Origin: a virus
Direction: 5' to 3' (one strand)
IMG/VR virus record: IMGVR_UViG_3300029319_000288
Span: 1-31,172 of that record
DNA: 31,172 nt
A program made the translations under genes and the position numbers. The notes beneath the pieces were generated by a model that did no database searches, was not told where the DNA came from, and saw only the letters and a list, made by a program, of their open reading frames with translations. Positions within the stretch are counted from its first letter, which is position 1. Each line of letters opens with the position of its first letter. Below, one piece after another: positions 24,101 through 31,043 of this stretch.

Positions 24101-27100
24101 AGAAGGATATGAAAGTCCTGTAGATATATTAGAAGAAGGTATGGCTTTAGTATTTGAAGACTATATAACAACCAATGCAAAAATTACTGGCAGACCAAGA
24201 ACAACTTTACAAAAAGTATCTAACTTTGGAAAAGCTGTAGGTAATGCTTTAGTTAATAATGGATTTCTTACAGTAGAAAATATTGTTGATAAAACATTAC
24301 AAGGAAAAATAGCAGATAGAAATAGAGGTGTATCAAATAGAATTAAAAATACAACCACATTATTTAATTTACCCGAACAAAAAGATGTAATTGTAGCTGA
24401 TGAACCAAGTGTTAAATTTTCTTTAAGAGAAACAAATGCTAGATTAACTGATAACACTAAAGAAAGGTTAGAACAAGAGTCGGGTGCACCTACATTAGAA
24501 GGACATTTTAGACAGTTATATGGAAGTATTCCATCAATACCGCCACCTATAAAAGATTTTTTAAGAGATGCCAAAGGAGAAGGTTCAGAATATATAGCAC
24601 CATTATTAGATATGGGTCCTACTGCTTTTGTACAAAATAGAGTAAAAGATTCTAAAACACAAACAGGTTATTATCCTTTTGAATATCCAAAAGACTTAAC
24701 TGTAAATCAAGCACAACAAATTTTTGATGGCATAAATAGAGTAACTAAAGAATCTATAGCATTATTTCCTGATGAAGTAATGGTATATAGAGGTAGCCGT
24801 ATAGATGATAGTTTTAATTTAATACCTGTAACTACCAATAAATATATAGCAGAAATGTTTGGAAAAAACCAAGAAAGAAGACAGGAAAATGTAGAAGCTT
24901 TTTATTTTTCAGAACGATTAAATGAACAAGGTATAAGTTTACAACAGTTTGCACAAGATATAGAAAATCTTACAGCAAATCCAAGAGATGTGGCTAAGTA
25001 TGGATATGATGTTAAAAGATTTATTTTACCCAAAGATTCTATTGTAGCTAATATGGAAGCTTTATATGCTGGTGAATCAATGTTAGGTGGTATGTTTGGA
25101 GATAGATACAATTATAAAGGAGAACAAGAGTTTTTAGTTCCTAGAGAATTGTTAATAGATGACTTTGGCAATACTACAGGCAGACAAGTTTTAACAGCTC
25201 ATCTTTCAGAATACAGTAAAATTAAAAGAGAAAGAATGAGAATAGCAAAAGAGTTTGAAACTTTAACATCTGGTGTATTTGGCATACCTGAAAATTTAGT
25301 AACAACTTTAACACCAGAACAAGTTATAGAAGAAAGAAAAAATTTAATTAAATTAGCTAAGTCTCCACAATATCAAAAACAAAATATAGCTTATGAAGAT
25401 TTATATGCTTTAGTTACACACCCAGCTATGATAGCTACACAAATAGAAGCTTTAAATATTCTTGATGTTTATGACAATTTAACTCTAGCACAAATAAATC
25501 AAAGAATAGATGATATGCGACCAGAGTTAATTAATACAGCTGGAAAATATGCAGGTGGTGGAGAAAATGTAAAACAAAATAGAAAAGCAGTTATAGTAAT
25601 TGGACCACCGGCTACAGGTAAATCAACATTTGCTGAAGACATAGCTGCAAGAGAAGGCTATGCAATAATTGATTCTGATGATGCTAAAAAAATAATGCCT
25701 GAATTTAATAATGGTATAGGTGCTAATGCTACACATAAATTTTCTAAAATAGTTTCTAGTAGAATTGCACAAGAACTTATAGACCAAGGTTTTAATGTAA
25801 TACTTCCAAAAGTTACTGGCAAATCAGATTTTCGTCAACAACCAGACCAAACAAAGTTAAATGATTTAATTTTAAGTATAGAAGATTTACAAAGTAAAGG
25901 ATATAAAGTAGATGTTGTTTATCCAGATGCAAACATTAATCAAGCATTAGTAAGAGCAGTTACTAGATTTGGTGAAACAGGAAGATTTGTAAATATAGAT
26001 TATTTATTGACAATAGATAATAAAGTAAGAGACACTTATAATGCATTAAAAGAACATTTTAACGCTGATACTACAGATGATGTAGGATTTACCTACATTA
26101 ATAATAACTTTAAATTAGGAGAGCACATTGTCGAAGAAGATACCGCCCAACTATTTCAAGACGATAGAATCGTTGATAGAGATAGAGGTAGAAGCAGAAA
26201 ATATAGCCAAAGAAATGCACAAAAAATCACCCAAGAGGAATCCGCCCTTATCGGAATTGCTGAAGAGCAAAAACAAAACTCAATAGCAGCAGGTGTAACA
26301 CCTGTAATAAATACTAACGCTGACCCAAAAGCTGTAGCTTCAGCAGTAAAAGCACAACAAGAAATTAAAAATAGTACATCTGAAAATAATACAGATGTAG
26401 ATTCTATTATTTCTGATATACCAAATAATATTAAATTAAAATATTCATTTAATAAAAATAATAATCCTTTAAATAAAAATGCTGAAGAGTTAATAGAAAA
26501 TTTAACAGTAAGAGATGACACGATTGAAAGCAAAACAACCGGTCAGCTTATATTAGAGGGTTTTAAATCTGTTGACCCTTTAGCAACTAGAGAAGCTTTT
26601 ATAGACCAATATGCAAGATTAGCAGAAACAGATTACAAAGCAGGTAGAAAAAATAAATATGGAGATAAAACTTTACTTGCTAGTATGTCAGCAGGTGCAG
26701 CTTTATATTTTTCTGACAGGTCAGGAGATATATTTCAACAATCATTTTTAAGAGGTGTTCCTGTATATGATAAAAATAAAGGATACACTTATGTAACTGA
26801 TATATCTCCTATAGATAATCAACCAATAGTTCCATACTTTGAAGTATTTAAACCTGCTTTTAAAAATCCTAATTTACTTTGGGCTTTTCAAGCAGTACAA
26901 AGAGTTAAAAGAGAAACAAGGTTTAATAAAGAAGGTAGAAAAGTAAAAGTAACAGCAGCCGATAGAAAAAGAGCTAAACAAGCTTTAAAAGATTATCCTG
27001 AATTACAAACTATGATAGATAGTTATAACAGAACTAATGAACATACAGTTCAATTCTTAGTTGATACAGGTGTATTAGATGAAAAAACAGGTAAAGAGTG

Positions 27101-29135
27101 GTTAGCAAATTCAGATTACATTCCTTTTTATAGACCGCTAGAAGGAATGGAAGGATTTAAAGGACCAAAAATATTTCAAGGTTTATCCATAACTCCATTT
27201 CAAAGAGCAAAAGGTAGTGAAGAAAAAGATATTGTTGACCCTATTACTGGCATTACAAATAATTTAAGAGCAGCTATAAATGTAGGTATGAAAAATATAG
27301 CAGCTAATAGAGTAATGCGTAACATGATTGACATGGGCGTAGCTAAAAAAGTTAAAGGTAATGTTAAAGGACCAGACATTGTTACCATAAGAGTTAAAGG
27401 AAAAAATGTAAATTACAAAGTAGATGACCCATTACTATTTAATTCTTTTGTAATGATGAATAAGTCAGATAACTTTTTACCACAAAGTTTATTTATGAAT
27501 ATACTTAGACTTGGTAAAAGAGCTGTTAGTGATTTAATAACAAGAGTTCCTGATTTTTGGTTTAGACAAATAGTAAGAGACTCTGCTTCAGCTTCTGTTT
27601 TAAGTGGTGCTAATTATGTTCCAGTATTTTCCTCTATTAAAGAAAGTTTTAGCATAGCCAAAGGAATGATTACCGGCAGACTTCCAGATGAGTTTGTTAA
27701 ATTAAGAAATGCAGGAGTTATAACAGGATACGATAAAGGCGTAAGAGATATAGATACTACTGAAAAACTTATAAATAACTTATATAAAAACGCTTTTAAA
27801 AAAGAACGACCAACAGCAAAAAAAGTATTAATGTTTCCTATAGATTTAATAACTACTATATGGGACATAATGGGACAAGGCACAGCTATAACAGATGCTG
27901 CTACTAGAGTTGCTGTATATAAAGATACATTAAAAAGAACAGGCAACGAAGCTGAAGCAATCTTTCAAGCATTAGAAGTTTTAAACTTTACAAGGCGTGG
28001 CAATAACGAGTTCTTTCAATTATACGCACAGTCAACTATGTTTTTAAATCCTAGACTACAAGGACTAGATGTTTTTTATAGAGGACTAACAGGAAGATAT
28101 GGTATAGGCAGAGGTTTATCAAGAAGCAAAAGATTAAAGTCTGTGTTAATGAGAGTTGCTGCTATGTCTTCTTTATCAGTATATTACTATTTATTAGCAA
28201 GAGATTCAGAAGAATATGAAGAAGCCCCTGAACAAATTAAAGATAACTATTTAATTATTCCGGGCAGTAAAAAATTAACTGGACAAGTAGTAGCTATACC
28301 TAAACCTTTTGAAGTAGGGCTACTTACCATGACTGTTCCCGAAAGACTTACAGCTTACTTTATGGACGATATAGCAGGTCAAGATGTTTCAGATAGTTTA
28401 AGAAGAAACATAGGACATACTCTTTCTTTAACATTACCAACGGCTGTTGACCCTATTGTAGAAAATTATTTTAATTATGATTTTTTTACTAAGAGACAAA
28501 TAGTTCCTGATTACTTAGAGGGAACAGGAGACTTAGCATACAGACCAACGACAGATACATTGTCTAAAAAAATAGGAGATGAGTTAAACATGAGTCCTCT
28601 TTATATAGAAAATTTATTTAGAAGTTATAGTGGAACACTAGGCTCTTGGATAATGATGCTAACAGATAGTTTAATTAGAGAGGGTTTAACAGATGCAGAG
28701 AGAGTAAAATATGGACTCGACCAACTTCCTGTTGTAGGAACTTTTCTTTTACCCGCAGAGGGAAGCAATTTTGAAAATCAATTCTATAGTTTAAAAAAAG
28801 ATGTTGACGATTTAATTAAAACATTTAGACAAATAGAAACTGGTATTGAAGATAAAGGCGATATAACTTATTTGTTAGGTATGACTGATGAATATAAAAT
28901 TGAGTACATGGATACATTAAAAGATTTACAAATTGACCTAACAAAAACAGCCGACCAACTTAAAGAATTTAGAAACATAGAAGCACAAATAGTCAACAGT
29001 ACAACTCTTAGTTCAGCAGAAAAGAAAGCTCAACTTGATAATATAAGAGCTGTTAAAAATGAATTGTTAAAAGGTTATCCAGAATTACGCAAAATTTATT
29101 TAGAAGAAATAAAAGAAAGAGCTGTAGTAAGATAA
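21141..29135 (+). CDS. Giant polyvalent virion protein: zincin, ART-like, zeta-toxin-like kinase, LPD38-like, 2,664 aa
   Basis: One unbroken frame. Residues about 255-380 form a hydrophobic Gly/Ala/Ser region. A winged-helix-like segment lies at 770-820. A zinc metallopeptidase-type HENFH is at 924-928, with Glu998/Glu999 in DILEEGMALVFEDY as possible third ligand. An ADP-ribosyltransferase-like domain shows Arg1217 in VMVYRGSR, Thr1231-Thr1232 and the E-x-E pair Glu1328/Glu1330 in KGEQEFLVP. A zeta-toxin-like P-loop kinase has GPPATGKS at 1488-1495 and DSDDAKK from 1511. From about 1820 to 2640 the sequence resembles large polyvalent protein domain 38. Proteins of this kind are carried in the head and injected with DNA. 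Whether any domain is active is unknown. The ATG overlaps the preceding stop by 8 bases. Confidence 0.88.
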   Translation: MPKFVETPDGIIHQLPDSVTDENYLEEKEKFLANYRISQPQEDFPSIIQPEPQPEPQLESETSDTFSPFRFQSVPEAAGNFLQGFDIARQYAKAKRGYTEEDLDRSSIRLQTRGSFSKLFKEQDATYKRFNLLQRKAELENERLEILSKDILTTEDKNRLLEIDSIFKGKKFESEEERLKAEELYKIGVDTGDVLPYEDIEAYQDNIYQNIGLDKALEIETEIRDRSIEFQSGIKYSKSFEDLARASSFDESMEIFLSDPLSLMGQVLASSSAPMTVSLTAGIGTTLLTRNPYAGALATGTASGSVDAVYSFTDYMQKQGVDIYNDDEVVKFLQDPEKVAAAKKYARTRATFIGAFDTLSFGFGSKIIAPVRLGSASNRALFNSIVVQPPLQATLGASGEYFAQLATLEEGETIRVGEVFMEGIGELAFAPVETTLAQAGTRFADYKNIQREAAQKQQERFNNFKTNYANLTEEQKRNFDIKFEETYETIQNNNPDKSTNEILDLTLKEVGITDEILEAQKIIEENPLENLAYNETGTRNETAVVPNQNGTFDVITGDTSQPNNFRVLRTYDNVERAAKVSQELNFDINTYVNRQTFEQDAVMQNLDITNPFVESYANNSLNTVLDGITFGNIEDAGVSPETIALLKDIAQNNYYISPEVLKANLSKKEFDAVMRIKADTLNAKPKKSISSTAFNTLLNNKNVESNINSDSFKRFALQFTGEQDVNKMSIAQKRVLFTLLENLPASPDKINLPDFTPRSFNVDDYNKAKAEIEKQGKATLKIIQEATGLNKVSAKRIMEYFVTAGYVNKKGNKFEFVGTENQIYNIDGTRRLTSDIEINKDIENVKQTLVNDTTINPNVRSKVATFLDELTDPNIIDRAGGSYNPIFNEILYTVDKADLNLLDKKSDQYNPKEFLATYARLQGHENFHALIQAGLFTQQEIDALTNYATNKKISSKLEKALQRKFNTQEKYSDKTYLKFATEQYTGVEGYESPVDILEEGMALVFEDYITTNAKITGRPRTTLQKVSNFGKAVGNALVNNGFLTVENIVDKTLQGKIADRNRGVSNRIKNTTTLFNLPEQKDVIVADEPSVKFSLRETNARLTDNTKERLEQESGAPTLEGHFRQLYGSIPSIPPPIKDFLRDAKGEGSEYIAPLLDMGPTAFVQNRVKDSKTQTGYYPFEYPKDLTVNQAQQIFDGINRVTKESIALFPDEVMVYRGSRIDDSFNLIPVTTNKYIAEMFGKNQERRQENVEAFYFSERLNEQGISLQQFAQDIENLTANPRDVAKYGYDVKRFILPKDSIVANMEALYAGESMLGGMFGDRYNYKGEQEFLVPRELLIDDFGNTTGRQVLTAHLSEYSKIKRERMRIAKEFETLTSGVFGIPENLVTTLTPEQVIEERKNLIKLAKSPQYQKQNIAYEDLYALVTHPAMIATQIEALNILDVYDNLTLAQINQRIDDMRPELINTAGKYAGGGENVKQNRKAVIVIGPPATGKSTFAEDIAAREGYAIIDSDDAKKIMPEFNNGIGANATHKFSKIVSSRIAQELIDQGFNVILPKVTGKSDFRQQPDQTKLNDLILSIEDLQSKGYKVDVVYPDANINQALVRAVTRFGETGRFVNIDYLLTIDNKVRDTYNALKEHFNADTTDDVGFTYINNNFKLGEHIVEEDTAQLFQDDRIVDRDRGRSRKYSQRNAQKITQEESALIGIAEEQKQNSIAAGVTPVINTNADPKAVASAVKAQQEIKNSTSENNTDVDSIISDIPNNIKLKYSFNKNNNPLNKNAEELIENLTVRDDTIESKTTGQLILEGFKSVDPLATREAFIDQYARLAETDYKAGRKNKYGDKTLLASMSAGAALYFSDRSGDIFQQSFLRGVPVYDKNKGYTYVTDISPIDNQPIVPYFEVFKPAFKNPNLLWAFQAVQRVKRETRFNKEGRKVKVTAADRKRAKQALKDYPELQTMIDSYNRTNEHTVQFLVDTGVLDEKTGKEWLANSDYIPFYRPLEGMEGFKGPKIFQGLSITPFQRAKGSEEKDIVDPITGITNNLRAAINVGMKNIAANRVMRNMIDMGVAKKVKGNVKGPDIVTIRVKGKNVNYKVDDPLLFNSFVMMNKSDNFLPQSLFMNILRLGKRAVSDLITRVPDFWFRQIVRDSASASVLSGANYVPVFSSIKESFSIAKGMITGRLPDEFVKLRNAGVITGYDKGVRDIDTTEKLINNLYKNAFKKERPTAKKVLMFPIDLITTIWDIMGQGTAITDAATRVAVYKDTLKRTGNEAEAIFQALEVLNFTRRGNNEFFQLYAQSTMFLNPRLQGLDVFYRGLTGRYGIGRGLSRSKRLKSVLMRVAAMSSLSVYYYLLARDSEEYEEAPEQIKDNYLIIPGSKKLTGQVVAIPKPFEVGLLTMTVPERLTAYFMDDIAGQDVSDSLRRNIGHTLSLTLPTAVDPIVENYFNYDFFTKRQIVPDYLEGTGDLAYRPTTDTLSKKIGDELNMSPLYIENLFRSYSGTLGSWIMMLTDSLIREGLTDAERVKYGLDQLPVVGTFLLPAEGSNFENQFYSLKKDVDDLIKTFRQIETGIEDKGDITYLLGMTDEYKIEYMDTLKDLQIDLTKTADQLKEFRNIEAQIVNSTTLSSAEKKAQLDNIRAVKNELLKGYPELRKIYLEEIKERAVVR

Positions 29136-29154
29136 ATATTAAAGCGTTAATATT
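29135..29154 (+). repeat. Perfect AATATTAA-agcg-TTAATATT inverted repeat after the giant gene
   Basis: Eight-base perfect arms around AGCG, starting on the last base of the giant gene's stop codon. Together with 19873-19890 it brackets the two-gene unit that encodes the 418-aa and 2,664-aa virion proteins. It could form an RNA hairpin or bind a protein; no run of T follows closely, so it is not itself a terminator. Confidence 0.5.
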
Positions 29155-29211
29155 TGTTTGAGCTACAAAGTCATCGAAGGATTAAGAATTTTTTTTATCG
29201 CATAGCTTACA

Positions 29212-29240
29212 GCCCCGTATTTACGGGGTTTTGTTTTTTT
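29212..29240 (+). terminator. Rho-independent terminator closing the late operon
   Basis: A seven-pair GC-rich stem, CCCCGTA (29213-29219) with TACGGGG (29222-29228), is followed directly by TTTTGTTTTTTT and further T runs. The direction fits + strand transcripts leaving the giant gene. On the - strand there is no T run after the stem, so it should not stop the converging early genes. Confidence 0.85.
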
Positions 29241-29250
29241 ATTTTTTTTT

Positions 29251-29265
29251 GCAGCAGGACGCTGC
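29251..29265. other. Short GCAGC/GCTGC hairpin at the convergent junction
   Basis: A five-base perfect dyad (arms 29251-29255 and 29261-29265, loop AGGAC) in the 144-base gap between the two transcription units. It has no T run on the - strand side and is preceded by T on the + side, so it is not a clear terminator in either direction. It may help block read-through from the - strand. Confidence 0.35.
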
Positions 29266-29279
29266 GAAATTTTGCTGGT

Positions 29280-29576
29280 TTATTTTTCTTCTTTTAAAGG
29301 TCTAATTCTGAAGAAGTCTCCGTGTTGTGGATAGGTGTGAATAAAGTATCTTGCATAGTAGCAGATAAAGTCGTTGGATATTTTGAAGCAATCGCCCTTA
29401 GTGTTTACATCTGTTTCCCATCTAATGCGTTGCATAACAGCCCAGTGAGAGTAATGCTTTCTACCTGAACGGATAGCTTCAAAGGTAAACTTCTGAAACA
29501 ATACCCACACTTTAGGATTTTTCTTATGCCAAGCCCACCATCTTTCTTTGTTAGTAGGCTTCTCCTCTACAACCAT
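29280..29576 (-). CDS. Conserved phage early protein of unknown function, 98 aa
   Basis: Trp/His/Lys-rich 98-residue protein with NPKVWVLFQKFTFEAIRSGR, then KHYSHWAVMQRIRWE, DCFKISNDFICYYARYFIHT and a final FFRIRP. The order 'F..EA...G..HYS.W....R.RWE....' followed by 'KI.ND....YAR.F....P' is a phage family I recognise as recurrent and unannotated, often near replication or recombination genes. No catalytic motif visible. Its start overlaps the previous gene by 10 bases, and it is the last gene of the - strand unit. Confidence 0.75.
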   Translation of the reverse strand: MVVEEKPTNKERWWAWHKKNPKVWVLFQKFTFEAIRSGRKHYSHWAVMQRIRWETDVNTKGDCFKISNDFICYYARYFIHTYPQHGDFFRIRPLKEEK

Positions 29577-30022
29577 TCTTCGCTGAATTGGTCTATGAGT
29601 TCACGAAGCTTCTCTCTAGCTTCCTTGTTATCCATTAATTCTTTTCTACTTTCAACTCCAATGAAGTCTCTTACATATACAGATGTCTCTTTTTCGCCAA
29701 ATTCAGTAGAAACTCCTTGCTGAAATCCGCATCTCTGTGCAACAAAATCCTGAAAGTCAGTATCTTTACACATTAAACCCGCTCTCGCTACTGCTCTTTC
29801 GCCCTCTGTCTTTTCTTTTGGCACTATAGGTTCTTCATTATCATCTAATTGAACCATAGCAACTTGATACCTAGAGCCAACCCAATCCCTAAATAAACTT
29901 TCAGGAACATCATCAGGGTGTACTGATAGCGTTAATATAAATCCGTGCTTGTCTTGTCGCATGGTAAGTTTGACAGCTTCAAAATTAATCGTTGCTCTTT
30001 TCATTTGGTTTTCATAATCCAT
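29567..30022 (-). CDS. Conserved phage protein, 151 aa, unknown function
   Basis: AAAGGAG lies 8 bases before ATG 30022, a strong ribosome site. The N-terminal half is beta-rich (FILTLSVHPDDVPESLFRDW followed by VGSRYQVAMVQLDD), and the second half has RAGLMCKDTDFQDFVAQRCG and a long acidic/basic helix KELMDNKEAREKLRELIDQF. The HPDDVPE...RDWVGSRYQVAMVQL block recurs in phage early regions and may be single-strand-DNA or recombination related, but that link is weak. It is the first gene after the non-coding leader at 30023-30305. Confidence 0.75.
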   Translation of the reverse strand: MDYENQMKRATINFEAVKLTMRQDKHGFILTLSVHPDDVPESLFRDWVGSRYQVAMVQLDDNEEPIVPKEKTEGERAVARAGLMCKDTDFQDFVAQRCGFQQGVSTEFGEKETSVYVRDFIGVESRKELMDNKEAREKLRELIDQFSEEWL

Positions 30023-30305
30023 TATCTATCTCCTTTAAATTAAGTGGCAGTTTTTTAAGCAGAACTGCCAACTACTGCCTATCTCGGATTTATACTCTTG
30101 CTCTAGGCTCTCAAGAGTTATGAAGCGTTGTTCATATGCTTTTCACTTTTTATCACTTTCTCAGAAAGATTTACACATAAAAGTTTTAAACCTGTTTTTA
30201 TCAAAAAGGACTGTGTGCTTTTTTTAATGTGCCAATCCCAAACAGAAGCAAACTGGATTTATACTTTAATAGCTATCCACTTTTCCGCTAACTTCATAAA
30301 ACATA
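30023..30305 (-). other. Non-coding leader region of the 151-aa gene (about 280 bases)
   Basis: No convincing gene on either strand; a 67-codon + strand frame here has no support. The - strand carries the hairpin at 30045-30070, a second stem CTCTTG/CAAGAG (30097-30118) and two copies of AGTATAAATCC (on the + strand 30086-30096 and 30255-30265) whose TATAAA could serve as -10 boxes, though neither has a good -35 at 17 bases. This is the only sizeable gap in the early operon, and so the likeliest place for a promoter or RNA control element. I found no match to a riboswitch class I know. Confidence 0.45.
30045..30070 (-). promoter_or_regulatory. Perfect 8-bp leader hairpin just upstream of the 151-aa gene
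   Basis: Arms TGGCAGTT (30045-30052) and AACTGCCA (30063-30070) enclose a 10-base loop. On the - strand transcript it sits about 10 bases before the AAAGGAG of the gene starting at 30022. It lacks a following T run, so it is more likely an RNA stabiliser, translational control element or protein-binding site than a terminator. Confidence 0.5.
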
Positions 30306-30407
30306 TTACCTCTTGTCTATTTCATCTTTAATAATTAAGTACATCATTGTTGCCACAATATATATACCACCTAAATACATTAACACTGTTAGAATATCAG
30401 CTATCAT
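30306..30407 (-). CDS. Tiny membrane protein, 33 aa
   Basis: ATG at 30407 overlaps the previous stop (TAATG). The product MIADILTVLMYLGGIYIVAT then MMYLIIKDEIDKR is one membrane helix with a short charged tail. Two tiny membrane proteins in tandem with exact stop/start overlap suggest real genes. Function unknown; phage early micro-membrane proteins often interfere with host envelope functions. Confidence 0.5.
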   Translation of the reverse strand: MIADILTVLMYLGGIYIVATMMYLIIKDEIDKR

Positions 30408-30490
30408 TATTTAATTTTATTCCACCACACTACAGCGATTGTCGTTAATCCTACGAACACAACCGCTAAAATTAAAATATCAATCATCAT
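30407..30490 (-). CDS. Tiny membrane protein, 27 aa
   Basis: Product MMIDILILAVVFVGLTTIAV followed by VWWNKIK: one hydrophobic helix and a basic, Trp-containing end, fitting an inner-membrane micropeptide. The start overlaps the end of the HNH gene by 11 bases (ATG at 30490 or 30487), and its stop overlaps the next start. Short length keeps confidence moderate. Confidence 0.5.
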   Translation of the reverse strand: MMIDILILAVVFVGLTTIAVVWWNKIK

Positions 30491-30788
30491 CTTCTTCATT
30501 GTCCTCTTGACTTGTATATTCTCCATATACCATGTAATTCATTTCAGCCCATGCGATAGCATCTATACCATGCATAGCCCACCATCTAGCTTCTTTACCA
30601 GTTCTATGACAATCCATGTGATGTTCTCTGCACAAAGGCACTGCCCACTGGTCGCCACTCTTTAATCCCCAACCTCTAGGCTGTGAATGTCTTAGATGGT
30701 GTGCATCAACTTCTTTTTTGCCACAGACTAAACAACCGCTTCTTCTGACATAAGCTAAGTATCTTTTATCTCTTGTTCTTTCTGTCAT
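30480..30788 (-). CDS. HNH endonuclease, 102 aa
   Basis: A zinc-finger HNH nuclease. From ATG 30788 there is CLVC at residues 19-22, DAHHLRHSQ around His30/His31, GLKSGDQWAVPLCREHHMDC with Cys53 and His56/His57, and a final His61. This CxxC...HH...PLC..HH...H order is the bba-metal core of phage HNH nucleases (DUF968-like). These cut DNA in recombination, packaging or homing. I prefer 30788 because an overlapping 54-aa gene runs to 30766 and AAAAGGA lies 12 bases upstream; starts at 30800 and 30827 would only lengthen the protein. Its early position next to SSB suggests replication/recombination. Confidence 0.82.
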   Translation of the reverse strand: MTERTRDKRYLAYVRRSGCLVCGKKEVDAHHLRHSQPRGWGLKSGDQWAVPLCREHHMDCHRTGKEARWWAMHGIDAIAWAEMNYMVYGEYTSQEDNEEDDD

Positions 30789-30930
30789 TTTGTTTGTCAT
30801 TCCTTTTAGATGTTTCTTCCCATACATTTTTTAGTTTAGTTATATCTATTTTTTTTCTACCAAAAATCTTATCAAAGTTTTCATTAAACTTATCTCTATC
30901 TTTAGTTCTATCCCTACTACCTTTAGACAT
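30766..30930 (-). CDS. Small very charged protein, 54 aa
   Basis: Starts at ATG 30930, with AGAGG 9 bases upstream and a TAATG overlap with the previous stop. The product (MSKGSRDRTKDRDKFNENFD then KIFGRKKIDITKL and a Lys/Asn/Arg-rich end) is basic with a possible amphipathic helix. It overlaps the HNH gene. No family recognised; nucleic-acid binding is a guess from charge. Confidence 0.55.
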   Translation of the reverse strand: MSKGSRDRTKDRDKFNENFDKIFGRKKIDITKLKNVWEETSKRNDKQNDRKNKR

Positions 30931-31043
30931 TAAAACTTACCTCTAAATAAATAGAACAATGCTTTTAATACCTTATCGGATAAATGTCTAAGGTGTTTAG
31001 GTATTCTTCTTCTGTCTATGCTAGAACGGGATTTGTTCATCAT
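30930..31043 (-). CDS. Tiny basic protein, 37 aa
   Basis: Product MMNKSRSSIDRRRIPKHLRH followed by LSDKVLKALFYLFRGKF: Arg-rich first half, then an amphipathic helix. It begins inside the end of the SSB-like gene (23-base overlap, GAAGATGATG) and ends in a TAATG overlap with the 54-aa gene. It may bind nucleic acid or membranes. Translation is supported only by the overlaps. Confidence 0.5.
   Translation of the reverse strand: MMNKSRSSIDRRRIPKHLRHLSDKVLKALFYLFRGKF

Noticed and set aside
30023-30305. Glutamine or other known riboswitch in the leader
   Set aside because: The conserved bases of the glnA/downstream-peptide motif are absent, and no other class was recognised.
30128-30331. 67-codon + strand frame in the early region
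   Set aside because: Opposite to all neighbours, Phe/Ser/Lys composition of AT-rich non-coding DNA, no ribosome site and overlaps the tail of a supported - strand micro-gene.
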